A DNA stretch of 19,511 nt from an uncultured Collinsella sp. (GTDB taxonomy: Bacteria > Actinomycetota > Coriobacteriia > Coriobacteriales > Coriobacteriaceae). Of this stretch, positions 1 to 9,034 are shown piece after piece. Location: contig CALGZY010000091.1 of the NCBI GenBank assembly GCA_937934355.1, positions 1 through 19,511 of the forward strand, given 5' to 3'. The notes below the pieces were generated by a model. The model saw nothing but the letters and a program-made list of their open reading frames with translations. It was not told where the DNA came from and searched no databases. A program made the position numbers and the translations under genes. How positions within the stretch are numbered: the first letter of the stretch is position 1; each line of letters begins with the position of its first letter.

Positions 1-1
1 A

Positions 2-67
2 AAGATCAAGTCGTCCTCGCAGACGCTCAAGCAGGAATACCTCGATACATACGAGCGAGGTGAATGA
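2..67 (+). CDS. C-terminal end of an upstream protein (partial, unidentified)
   Basis: The frame starting at base 2 is open from the window edge to a TGA at 65-67. It reads as a lysine- and glutamate-containing tail (KIKSSSQTLKQEYLDTYERGE) with codon choice like the neighbouring genes. The stop lies one base before the ATG of the next gene, so the two are probably co-transcribed and translationally coupled. Only 21 residues are visible, so no function can be given. A second open frame (stop 61-63) also runs through these bases, but its residues and codons look less natural. Confidence 0.5.
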   Translation, partial: KIKSSSQTLKQEYLDTYERGE

Positions 68-68
68 C

Positions 69-413
69 ATGAAACTATTTGAACAGCTGAAGTCCAATGC
101 GTCGCGCATGGCTGTCTACGCCATCCTCGTGGCAACGGCTTTATGCGGAATCGCGGCACCCGTCTATGCGCTCAACGGGGAGAAAGGCGATGTCGAACCC
201 GCGTACATGGCTTCGACGGTTAAGGACCGGTACAAAGCCTTCTCTGGAGACACGTTTTACGTAGCAGGGTACGACACGACCTACCGTCAGCTTCGCTACA
301 ACAAGGGCTACGACTATCTAGGCGCAGAGGCAATCAGCTATACGTCGGGTTGGTACCGCTCCAACTATGGACACATAACCCAGTTCAAGTGTAACTACCG
401 TGTGTACAACTAA
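69..413 (+). CDS. Small tyrosine-rich exported protein, unknown function
   Basis: This is a 114-residue protein from ATG 69. An AGGTGA ribosome binding site at 58-63 fits that start better than an in-frame GTG at 60. Residues 1-36 look like a Sec signal peptide: a Lys/Arg-containing start, a hydrophobic core (MAVYAILVATALCGIAAPV) and a signal peptidase I site after VYA. The mature part is about 80 residues with 13 tyrosines spread through it, one cysteine near the C-terminus (FKCNYRVYN) and no membrane segment. It follows the upstream gene by one base and is closed by a strong terminator, so it is the last gene of its operon. The size and export signal would suit a secreted peptide or bacteriocin-like product, but I do not recognise a family. 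In particular the lactococcin-972 signature is not evident. Confidence 0.75.
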   Translation: MKLFEQLKSNASRMAVYAILVATALCGIAAPVYALNGEKGDVEPAYMASTVKDRYKAFSGDTFYVAGYDTTYRQLRYNKGYDYLGAEAISYTSGWYRSNYGHITQFKCNYRVYN

Positions 414-427
414 AGCAACCGGCCGGG

Positions 428-463
428 ACGAGGGGTGACGCAAAAGCGTCGCCCCTCGTTTTT
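428..463 (+). terminator. Rho-independent terminator after the small exported protein
   Basis: A 14-bp stem (428-441 with 446-459, one G-U pair) closes an AAAA loop and is followed by a T run at 459-463. It begins 15 bases after the stop of the exported-protein gene. Confidence 0.9.
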
Positions 464-472
464 AACCATGTC

Positions 473-491
473 AACTGAACCTAGTTCAGTT
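473..491. repeat. Perfect 8-bp inverted repeat (possible operator)
   Basis: AACTGAAC-CTA-GTTCAGTT is a perfect dyad. It lies in the gene-free stretch after the first terminator, with no convincing promoter or gene directly beside it. It has the size of a dimeric regulator site, but no regulator can be named. Confidence 0.5.
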
Positions 492-554
492 TGGTTGATT
501 TCCGATCTCAGCCGAACACATTGAGCGGAAAGGCCGTTCCCGCAGTCAGTCGAA

Positions 555-594
555 CGTCCCCGGGGCCCTTCTCAGGCCCCGGGGACGGCATTTT
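555..594 (+). terminator. Strong GC hairpin with short T run, no obvious gene upstream
   Basis: A perfect 13-bp stem (555-567 with 575-587) closes a 7-base loop and is followed by GCATTTT. It resembles a Rho-independent terminator on the plus strand. The preceding 90 bases contain no credible gene, because the previous operon already ends at 463. It could be a back-up terminator, the 3' end of a small RNA starting near 490, or a palindromic repeat unit. Confidence 0.5.
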
Positions 595-667
595 CCCAGT
601 TGAAGGAACGGTGGAGATGTGTTTCGATGGGTCAGATTCGTGTCGTTCCGAAAAGACCGTGAACCTT

Positions 668-696
668 TTGTGGGACGCGCGGCGCCGTGGTACCAT
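668..696 (+). promoter_or_regulatory. Promoter of rpmE
   Basis: TTGTGG (668-673), a 17-base spacer and TACCAT (691-696) fit a housekeeping sigma promoter. Transcription would start near 703, giving a leader of about 78 bases that contains the two hairpins described next. Confidence 0.55.
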
Positions 697-707
697 AGCC
701 GAGTTTG

Positions 708-772
708 TTGTCTTGGTCGGAAACCAAGACGCCTTATGCGCTGATCGGTAACCAGCGCCTGACCAATAAGGA
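708..772 (+). promoter_or_regulatory. Structured rpmE 5' leader, candidate L31 autoregulatory RNA
   Basis: An 8-bp hairpin (710-717 with 723-730, loop CGGAA) is followed by a 6-bp hairpin (GCGCTG 738-743 with CAGCGC 753-758). The second can rearrange through an alternative GGT/ACC pairing. Both end a few bases before the AAGGAG ribosome binding site (768-773). Ribosomal-protein leaders upstream of L31 genes, including a Coriobacteria-type class, have been described. The position, size and two-stem layout fit such an element, but I matched it by position and structure only, not to a consensus. Confidence 0.5.
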
Positions 773-780
773 GTCCTACC

Positions 781-1206
781 ATGAAGCAGGGTATCCATCC
801 CCAGTATGTCGAGTGCACGGTGACGTGCTCCTGCGGCAACACCTTCAAGACGCACGCTACCGTGTCCGAGATGAAGGTCGAGCTTTGCAACGAGTGCCAC
901 CCGTTCTACACCGGCCAGCAGAAGTTCGTCGACACCGGTGGACGCGTCCAGCGCTTCGCCGACAAGTTCGGTGGCGCCGCTGCCGCCCAGCTCAAGAAGG
1001 CCGAGGAGGCCAAGGCTGCCAAGGCCGCCAAGGCTGCTGAGGCCGAGGCCGCTCGCAAGGCTGCCGCTGAGGCTAAGGCTGCCGAGAAGGCTAAGCGTGC
1101 TGCTAAGTTTGCCGAGGAGGCTGCCAAGCAGGCCGCCGAGGCTCCCGCAGAGGCTCCCGTCGAGGAGGCCGCTGCCGAGGCCGAGACCACCGAGGCTGCT
1201 GAGTAA
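781..1206 (+). CDS. rpmE: 50S ribosomal protein L31 with long Ala/Lys/Glu tail
   Basis: Residues 1-65 are a standard bacterial L31 (MKQGIHPQY start), a small protein of the large subunit near the central protuberance and the intersubunit bridge. Cysteines 16, 18, 36 and 39 form the zinc site, so it is the C+ (zinc-binding) form. Residues 70-141 are an extension absent from ordinary L31 proteins (about 65-90 residues). It is almost entirely Ala, Lys, Glu and Arg with imperfect repeats of the AAKAAE/EAAA type, ending in an acidic stretch. It is probably a long helix or disordered tail. The start has an AAGGAG site six to seven bases upstream. The gene appears monocistronic, with its own promoter, structured leader and terminator. 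The tail's function is unknown; the L31 assignment is secure. Confidence 0.95.
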   Translation: MKQGIHPQYVECTVTCSCGNTFKTHATVSEMKVELCNECHPFYTGQQKFVDTGGRVQRFADKFGGAAAAQLKKAEEAKAAKAAKAAEAEAARKAAAEAKAAEKAKRAAKFAEEAAKQAAEAPAEAPVEEAAAEAETTEAAE

Positions 1207-1243
1207 ATAGCTCGCCGCGGAATCACTCGCATTCATGGCATGA

Positions 1244-1278
1244 GGGCCGTGCATCCATTTGGGTGCGCGGCCCTTTTT
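1244..1278 (+). terminator. Rho-independent terminator of rpmE
   Basis: A 13-bp stem with G-U pairs (1244-1256 with 1261-1273) closes an ATTT loop and is followed by TTTTT and further T-rich sequence. The apex GCATCC-ATTT-GGGTGC recurs almost unchanged in the hairpin at 5597-5620. Confidence 0.9.
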
Positions 1279-1350
1279 CTTTTTAAATTAGTGCGAACTA
1301 ACCTGTCCCCATGGCACCACATGGCAGAGAGGCGGCGTTTGCCCAGATAG

Positions 1351-1385
1351 ACCTGCCAAAATTAACCTGTCCCATTGTGGCAGGT
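1351..1385. repeat. Palindromic repeat, ACCTGCCA family, copy 1
   Basis: Arms ACCTGCCA (1351-1358) and TGGCAGGT (1378-1385) are exact inverted repeats around a core containing AACCTGTCCC. A second copy with the same core and spacing lies at 13610-13643, beside the broken resolvase gene. A partial copy of the core begins near 1300. Confidence 0.8.
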
Positions 1386-1405
1386 TGGTCGTAGTTATTA
1401 CGTGG

Positions 1406-1421
1406 CGGTCGAGCTCGACCG
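1406..1421. promoter_or_regulatory. 16-bp perfect palindrome upstream of secA (operator candidate)
   Basis: CGGTCGAGCTCGACCG is identical to its reverse complement. It lies 27 bases upstream of the possible secA -10 hexamer TACAAT (1449-1454), so a bound protein could affect promoter access. No regulator is identifiable. Confidence 0.4.
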
Positions 1422-1515
1422 TATAGGCCGCGCCTTGTTTGGCTAAAGTACAATCATCTGTGTTTAACTCGTCCGCAGCTGCACGGCGTGGGCGATGGCC
1501 AAAAAGGAAAACCAC

Positions 1516-4322
<2,807 letters not shown>

Positions 4323-4323
<1 letters not shown>

Positions 4324-5471
4324 TGGCTGAGGCTTTAGAGGTAACGCCCGCCGAGCTGGACGCGTTTGCGGACCGGCTCGGCGAGGTCGAGTCGTATCTC
4401 CATTTGGACGAAAAGCGCACGCGCGTGACCGAGCTCGAGGCTAAAAGCGTGGCCCCCGGCTTTTGGGATGACGCCTACGCCGCCCGTGCCACCATGGAGG
4501 AGATCGCGCGCACCAAGGAAGATATCGCTGCCGTGGATACCGCGCGCGGCGAGCTTTCCGATGCCCGCGCCGCGCTGGAGCTTGCCGAGGAGATGGGGGA
4601 TGACCCCGACGCCGCCGCCCTTCGCGAGGAGGCTGCAGTCACGGCTGAGCGCTTGGCCCGTGCCATCGATGAGCTTGAGCTTTCGAGCTGGTTTACCGGT
4701 GAGTTCGATCACGGCGATGCCATTGTGACCATCAAGCCCGGACAGGGTGGTCTGGAGGCCCAGGACTGGACCTTCATGCTCTTTAAGATGTACATGAAGT
4801 ACTGCCAGCGTCGCGGCTGGAAGGTCACCATCAACGACTGTCCCGCGGCCGAGGTCATCGGCATCGACCGCGCGACCTTTACCGTCGAGGGCAAGGACGC
4901 ATTTGGCATGCTGCGCGCCGAGGCCGGCGTCCATCGCTTGGTTCGCATTAGCCCCACCGACGACAAGAAGCGCCGCCAGACCACGTTTGCCGGCGTCGAG
5001 GTCATCCCCGTGCTACCCGATGATATCGACATCGAAATCAGTCCCGATGACATCCGCGTGGACGTGTACCACGCGAGCGGCCCGGGCGGTCAGGGCGTCA
5101 ACACCACCGACTCCGCCGTGCGCGTGACGCATTTTCCCAGCGGCATTGTGGTCACCTGCCAAAACGAGCGCAGCCAGATCCAGAACAAGGCCGCGTGCAT
5201 GCAGATCCTCAAGGCTCGCTTGTACGAGATTGAGCTCGAGAAGCGCGCCGAGGCGCTCGATGAGATCCGCGGACCCAAGACCACGATTGGTTTTGGCAAC
5301 CAGATTCGCAGCTACGTGCTCTACCCGTACCAGATGGTCAAAGACCTACGCACGGGCGTGGAGACCAGCAATGTCGAGGCCGTCCTTGACGATGGCGACC
5401 TGGACCCGTTTGTTATTGGCTACCATCGTTGGGCCACCGGCAACGCCGATGCAGAAGGCTCGGAGGTCTAA
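4323..5471 (+). CDS. prfB: Peptide chain release factor 2 with an SPT recognition tripeptide
   Basis: This class I release factor hydrolyses peptidyl-tRNA at stop codons in the ribosomal A site. It has 382 residues. The catalytic GGQ is at 255-257 within SGPGGQGVNTTDSAVR, the motif that enters the peptidyl transferase centre. RF2-type features are the N-terminal helical domain and the HRLVRISP...RRQTTF recognition region. The tripeptide that decides stop-codon specificity is Ser210-Pro211-Thr212, where RF2 normally has Ser-Pro-Phe. RF1 has Pro-x-Thr, so this one combines the RF2 first residue with the RF1 third residue. The common in-frame TGA and +1 programmed frameshift near codon 25 is absent, so no autoregulation of that kind is expected. 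It overlaps secA by one base and probably depends on the secA promoter. Confidence 0.96.
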
Positions 5472-5534
5472 AACATCGGGCGGCTTCAAGCCGATGCCAA
5501 GCCCAATGGTTGGACGGGTTTGTATTCAGAATAA

Positions 5535-5556
5535 ACCCTGCGCAGGGGTGGTTTTT
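5535..5556 (+). terminator. Possible terminator after prfB
   Basis: ACCCTGCGCAGGGGT (5535-5549) is a compact inverted repeat followed by GG and a T run at 5552-5556. Its loop is small, so it is weaker than the other terminators here. The hairpin at 5597-5624 could serve instead. Confidence 0.35.
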
Positions 5557-5596
5557 GTTCGGCGAATCGTTAGAATCGAATACAGCAAGAAGTTCG

Positions 5597-5624
5597 AAGC
5601 GCATCCGTTTGGGTGCGCTTTTTT
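5597..5624 (+). terminator. Terminator-like hairpin immediately before the YitT-family gene
   Basis: A 10-bp stem (5597-5606 with 5611-5620) closes a GTTT loop and ends in a T run to 5624. The ribosome binding site of the next gene begins at once. A TAGAAT hexamer at 5571-5576 could be a -10 lying before the hairpin. If so, the hairpin would sit in that gene's leader and act as an attenuator rather than simply end the prfB transcript. Confidence 0.75.
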
Positions 5625-5636
5625 GAGGGAGGCAGC

Positions 5637-6527
5637 ATGGCATATCGTCTGGACATCAAGCGCATTCTATCGATGAACTTCTTTCACGACCTGCCCCAGA
5701 TTATGTTGGGGTGCGCTCTGGCCGCTATTGCGACCGACCTGTTTTTGATTCCCAACGGTCTTGCTGCCGGTGGCGTTACGGGCCTTGCCACCATTATCCA
5801 GGCGGTCGGCGCATCGCGTGGCCTATCGCTTCCCGTTGGTATTCAGACGATCGTGATGAACGCCTTGCTGTTGCTGGTCGTTATGCGCGAAGGTGGCATG
5901 TTCTACGTGGTGCAGACCGCGACGGGCTTTGTGCTGCTGGGCTTCTTTACCGATCTGTTCGCCCCGTTTGTAGCACCTCTGGCGGATGCGGACCTGATGC
6001 TCCCTGCCATGTGGGGCGGCATTATAACGGGCATCGGTTACGGCATGGTGTTGCGCGCCGGCGCCAACACCGGCGGCTCGGACACGATTGGCCAAATCAT
6101 CTCGCGTAACACCTCGCTGCCGGTGGGCTCGACCGTCATGGCGATCGATGTTGCCGTATGCGCGCTGTCGGCTCCGGTCTTTTCAATCGAAAACGCACTA
6201 TATGCAGGCCTTTCGATGGTCATTAGCGGCTACGTGATCGATGCCGTGGTCGATGGTGGCAACAAACGCCGTATGGTACTCATCATCTCGGACAAGTTCC
6301 CTGATATCGCTGCCGATATCATGTATGGCCTGGGTCGTGGTTGTACCAAGTTTAAGGCGACTGGCATGTATTCGGGTGCCGAGAAGCCGGTGATTATGGT
6401 CATCGTGAGCCGTCGAGAGCTTAATACCCTCAAGACGATCGTGCGCGAGCGCGATCCTCACGCCATTGTGACGGTCGCTGACGTTACGGAAGCCTTCGGC
6501 GAGGGATTCAAGGACATTAGCGCGTAG
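5637..6527 (+). CDS. YitT-family integral membrane protein
   Basis: The protein has 296 residues from ATG 5637, preceded by GAGGGAGG. The N-terminal two thirds hold about five hydrophobic segments (starting near residues 15, 50, 80, 115 and 160) with the family signature NGLAAGGVTGLATI near residue 40 and GANTGGSDTIGQI in the middle. The C-terminal 80 residues form a soluble DUF2179 domain (GLGRGCTKFKATGMYSG... to VTVADVTEAFGEGF). YitT/YvjA proteins are widespread membrane proteins whose substrate is not firmly known, so transport is only a guess. It sits between prfB and the transketolase genes, apparently as a separate unit, and has no clear terminator after it. Confidence 0.92.
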   Translation: MAYRLDIKRILSMNFFHDLPQIMLGCALAAIATDLFLIPNGLAAGGVTGLATIIQAVGASRGLSLPVGIQTIVMNALLLLVVMREGGMFYVVQTATGFVLLGFFTDLFAPFVAPLADADLMLPAMWGGIITGIGYGMVLRAGANTGGSDTIGQIISRNTSLPVGSTVMAIDVAVCALSAPVFSIENALYAGLSMVISGYVIDAVVDGGNKRRMVLIISDKFPDIAADIMYGLGRGCTKFKATGMYSGAEKPVIMVIVSRRELNTLKTIVRERDPHAIVTVADVTEAFGEGFKDISA

Positions 6528-6735
6528 GGTCGATCGCGTTCCATCCAAAAGACGTTCACATTGATAAACCGTTTCATCAGCGGTTCTGCCTGCTAAATTG
6601 TTCAAATAATGATAAAAACTCTGGTAAAGCCATCAGTTTCCAGCATAATGAATGACGTACGTGCATTGCGGCTGTGTTGGGACTACCTTTCCGTGCCGTG
6701 CGCATCTTGTCTAAAGAGGATGAAAGGAAGGCACA
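6528..6735. other. Intergenic region upstream of the transketolase operon
   Basis: This 208-base stretch has an AACCG/CGGTT hairpin near 6567-6585 and a partial dyad TGATAAAC-CG-TTTCATCA around it. It is AT-rich between 6590 and 6650. CATAAT (6644-6649) could be a -10 but lacks a good -35. I see no gene or recognisable riboswitch. The transketolase ribosome binding site GGAAGG lies near its end. Confidence 0.5.
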
Positions 6736-7566
6736 ATGAGCGACGAAGAGCTCAAAAAGGTTGCCAACGAGGTAAGGAAGGGCATCGTCACCGGCGTGCA
6801 CGCTGCCAAGTCCGGCCATCCGGGCGGTTCGCTCGGCGCTGCCGACATCATGACCTATCTGTACTTTGAGGAAATGAACGTCGACCCTGCCGACCCCCGC
6901 AAGGCCGACCGCGACCGCTTTGTGCTTTCCAAGGGTCACTGCGCGCCTGGTCTGTACGCCGTGCTCGCCGAGCGCGGATTCTTCCCCAAGGAGGATCTCG
7001 AGACGCTGCGCCACATCGGCAGCCACCTGCAGGGCCATCCCAACATGAACGACACCCCGGGCGTCGACATGTCCACCGGCTCGCTCGGCCAGGGCATCTC
7101 CGCCGCCGTGGGCATGGCGGTTGCCGCCAAGCACTGGGGCGATACTTACCGCACGTACGCCCTGCTGGGCGATGGCGAGAGCGAGGAGGGCCAGGTCTGG
7201 GAGGCCGCCATGTTTGCCGGCAACCAGCAGCTCGACAACCTCTGCGTGATCGTCGACCACAACGGCCTGCAGATCGACGGCCCTGTCGAGGAGGTCAACG
7301 ACCCCATGCCGCTGGCAGACAAGTTCCGTGCTTTTAAGTTCCACGTGGTGGAACTCGCCGACGGCAACGACTTCGACCAGATTCGCGCCGCCTTTGCCGA
7401 GGCTCGCGCTACCAAGGGCCAGCCGACCGCCATCATCGCCGAGACCCTGAAGGGCAAGGGCGTGTCCTTTATGGAGAACCAGGTTGGTTGGCACGGCAAG
7501 GCCCCCAACGATGAACAGTTTGAGCAGGCCATGGCAGAGCTCACGGCCGCCGGAGAGGAGCTCTAG
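6736..7566 (+). CDS. Transketolase, N-terminal (thiamine diphosphate-binding) subunit
   Basis: Transketolase moves two-carbon ketol units between sugar phosphates in the non-oxidative pentose phosphate pathway. This 276-residue polypeptide is the N-terminal half of the split enzyme found in many anaerobes and archaea. It has AKSGHPGGSLGAADI at residues 25-39 and the Mg2+/ThDP motif GDG (145-147) ending in Asn176 (the GDG-x28-N spacing). It also has SKGHCAPGLYAVL and GSLGQGISAAVGMA. The start has GGAAGG upstream. The C-terminal subunit begins one base after this stop, so the two halves are made together and should assemble as a heteromer. A single-chain transketolase would be about 660 residues. 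Confidence 0.95.
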   Translation: MSDEELKKVANEVRKGIVTGVHAAKSGHPGGSLGAADIMTYLYFEEMNVDPADPRKADRDRFVLSKGHCAPGLYAVLAERGFFPKEDLETLRHIGSHLQGHPNMNDTPGVDMSTGSLGQGISAAVGMAVAAKHWGDTYRTYALLGDGESEEGQVWEAAMFAGNQQLDNLCVIVDHNGLQIDGPVEEVNDPMPLADKFRAFKFHVVELADGNDFDQIRAAFAEARATKGQPTAIIAETLKGKGVSFMENQVGWHGKAPNDEQFEQAMAELTAAGEEL

Positions 7567-7567
7567 G

Positions 7568-8509
7568 ATGGCAGACGTCAAGAAAATCGCCACGCGCGTA
7601 AGCTACGGCGAGGCCCTCGTCGAGCTCGCCAATGAGCACGATGACTTTGTGGTCCTCGACGCCGACCTGGCCGCCGCCACGCAGACCGGCAAGTTTAAGG
7701 CCGCCTGCCCCGACCGCTTCTTCGATGTGGGCATCGCCGAGAGCAACCTGATGGGTGTTGCCGCCGGTATCGCAACCACCGGCCGCGTCGCCTTTGCGAG
7801 CAGCTTTGCCATGTTTGCCGCCGGCCGCGCCTTTGAGCAGGTCCGCAACTCCATCGGCTATCCGCACCTTAACGTTAAGATCGGTGCCACGCACGCCGGT
7901 ATTTCGGTGGGCGAGGACGGTGCCACGCACCAGTGCTGCGAGGATATCGCCCTCATGCGCGTCATCCCCGGCATGACCGTGATCGTTCCCGCCGACGATG
8001 TGGAGGCCCGTGCCGTGACGCGCGCCGCCTACGAGTGTGACGGCCCCGTGTACATGCGCTTCGCCCGTCTGGCCTCGCCGGTTATCAACGACCCCGAGAC
8101 CTACAAGTTCGAGTTGGGTAAGGGCATTGTCATGCGCGAGGGCGCCGATGTGACCATCATCGCCTGCGGCTTGATGGTCGGCGAGGCTCTCGAGGCCGCC
8201 GAGCAGCTCGCTGCCGAGGGCATCGACGCCGAGGTCATCAACATGCACACCATCAAGCCCATCGATGCCGACCTGATCGTCAAGAGCGCCGCCAAGACCG
8301 GCCACGTCGTGACCGTCGAGGAGCACTCTGTGATCGGTGGCCTGGGCAGCGCCGTTGCCGACGTCCTGTGCGAGCAGTGCCCGACGTCGCTCAAGAAGAT
8401 CGGCGTCAACGACACCTTCGGTGAGTCTGGCCCGGGTGCCGAGCTCCTGCACAAGTACGGCCTGGACGCCGCCAACATCGTGGCGAGCACCAAGGAGTTC
8501 TTGGCATAA
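7568..8509 (+). CDS. Transketolase, C-terminal (pyrimidine-binding) subunit
   Basis: This 313-residue polypeptide starts at ATG 7568, one base after the N-terminal subunit's TAG. It carries the ThDP pyrimidine-binding domain, with the catalytic glutamate at position 58 in DVGIAESNLMGVAAGIA, then SFAMFAAGRAFEQVRN and GATHAGISVGEDGATHQ. The transketolase C-terminal domain follows (residues 190-313, VTIIACGLMVGEALEAAEQL...). Glu58 assists cofactor activation in this family. Together with the preceding gene it makes a complete enzyme. Related two-subunit pairs include pyruvate dehydrogenase E1 and DXP synthase-like proteins, but the GVDMSTGSLGQG and GATHAGISVGEDG motifs favour transketolase. The operon ends at a hairpin at 8580-8611. 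Confidence 0.95.
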   Translation: MADVKKIATRVSYGEALVELANEHDDFVVLDADLAAATQTGKFKAACPDRFFDVGIAESNLMGVAAGIATTGRVAFASSFAMFAAGRAFEQVRNSIGYPHLNVKIGATHAGISVGEDGATHQCCEDIALMRVIPGMTVIVPADDVEARAVTRAAYECDGPVYMRFARLASPVINDPETYKFELGKGIVMREGADVTIIACGLMVGEALEAAEQLAAEGIDAEVINMHTIKPIDADLIVKSAAKTGHVVTVEEHSVIGGLGSAVADVLCEQCPTSLKKIGVNDTFGESGPGAELLHKYGLDAANIVASTKEFLA

Positions 8510-8529
8510 GGCAAGGCGGATCTCAAGGA

Positions 8530-8573
8530 CTGCTTCGCCAGAACTATAAAACTGTTTCGCCAGTACTATGGAA
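8530..8573 (+). repeat. Two tandem 22-base direct repeats
   Basis: CTGCTTCGCCAGAACTAT and CTGTTTCGCCAGTACTAT head two adjacent 22-base units (8530-8551 and 8552-8573) that match at 18 positions. They lie between the transketolase stop and its terminator. No function is evident. Confidence 0.6.
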
Positions 8574-8579
8574 ACCCGG

Positions 8580-8613
8580 CAGGGGCGCTCGCTTGGAGAG
8601 CGCCCCTGTTTCA
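8580..8613 (+). terminator. Terminator of the transketolase operon
   Basis: A perfect 11-bp GC-rich stem (8580-8590 with 8598-8608) closes a 7-base loop and is followed by only TTT. The palindromic repeat at 8613 begins directly afterwards. Confidence 0.75.
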
Positions 8614-8679
8614 GTTGCGGTGAAATAGGGACTGATTAGACCTTTTAACTGGTAAAACAGTCCCTATTTCACCGCAACT
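8613..8679. repeat. 67-bp perfect palindromic element, AGTTGCGGTG family, copy 1
   Basis: Two perfectly complementary 22-base arms (8613-8634 and 8658-8679; AGTTGCGGTG...GGGACTG) flank a 23-base spacer. A second, degenerate copy with the same arm and spacer lengths lies at 17987-18053. It is non-coding and resembles a REP- or MITE-like unit. It abuts the transketolase terminator. Confidence 0.85.
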
Positions 8680-8808
8680 CATGAAGACGCCCCTCAAGCA
8701 CGGTCCCATCAGGGAAAAGGGCATATATCGACAAAGCGCAATTCAGACCCTTCTAACTTTGTATATGCAGCACTCCAAGATAAATGCGGCGACCCCTTAG
8801 TTATCGCA
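8680..8808. other. Non-coding spacer between two palindromic elements
   Basis: This 129-base stretch lies between the 67-bp and 123-bp inverted-repeat elements. I found no convincing gene, promoter or RNA in it. Short AT-rich patches occur around 8720-8780. Confidence 0.5.
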
Positions 8809-8931
8809 GGCCGGGCACAGGGTTACTCTCCAAATCTTTCCGCAGGACGGAGGAGCCCCCGCCGCACGTAGTGCGCAGCGGAGGCTCCGACATGTCCGAG
8901 GACGATTTGGAGAGTAACCCTGTGTCCGGCC
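8809..8931. repeat. 123-bp structured inverted-repeat element of unknown type
   Basis: The outer arms (8809-8836 and 8904-8931) are complementary over 28 bases with a single G-U. The 67-base interior folds again: GGAGCC 8852-8857 pairs with GGCTCC 8883-8888, CCGC 8859-8862 with GCGG 8878-8881, and CGCAC 8863-8867 with GTGCG 8871-8875 around a GTA loop. An open frame crossing it arises from the repeat and has no ribosome binding site. It could be a MITE-like element or a structured RNA. Confidence 0.8.
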
Positions 8932-9034
8932 GGAGGGACCCAAACACGGCCATGCTTCTTATGTGCAGCAAAGCTAATGCTGCTAAAATACTAAGCGCTC
9001 ATGTAGTTTAAACGCACGACGATAAGGAGCACCA
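8932..9034 (+). promoter_or_regulatory. Upstream region of ftsE, weak promoter candidate
   Basis: The ftsEX promoter should lie here. TAAAAT at 8984-8989 is a reasonable -10, but the position 17 bases upstream (ATGTGC) is a poor -35. AGCA/TGCT (8967-8983) makes a small hairpin next to it. The AAGGAG site at 9024-9029 sets the GTG start of ftsE. Confidence 0.35.

Larger units (their letters stand above)
1285..1515. other. Gene-free region upstream of secA
   Basis: This gap holds a degenerate AACCTGTCCC half-element near 1300, a full palindromic repeat at 1351-1385 and a 16-bp perfect palindrome at 1406-1421. A possible -10 hexamer TACAAT lies at 1449-1454, without a clear -35 at the right distance. 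No credible gene was seen on either strand. Confidence 0.7.

Noticed and set aside
508..1254. Minus-strand open frames opposite rpmE
   Set aside because: Their Gly/Leu/Ser or Ala/Ser repeats mirror the Ala/Lys/Glu tail of L31. No start signal.
1495..1515. Upstream in-frame start for secA (MAKKENH)
   Set aside because: ATG 1516 has the better ribosome binding site and gives the usual SecA beginning.
6528..6735. Riboswitch or T-box before the transketolase operon
   Set aside because: No recognisable conserved core and no terminator/antiterminator pair.
8784..9011. 75-codon open frame through the 123-bp inverted repeat
   Set aside because: It has no ribosome binding site, and its sequence is dictated by the palindrome.
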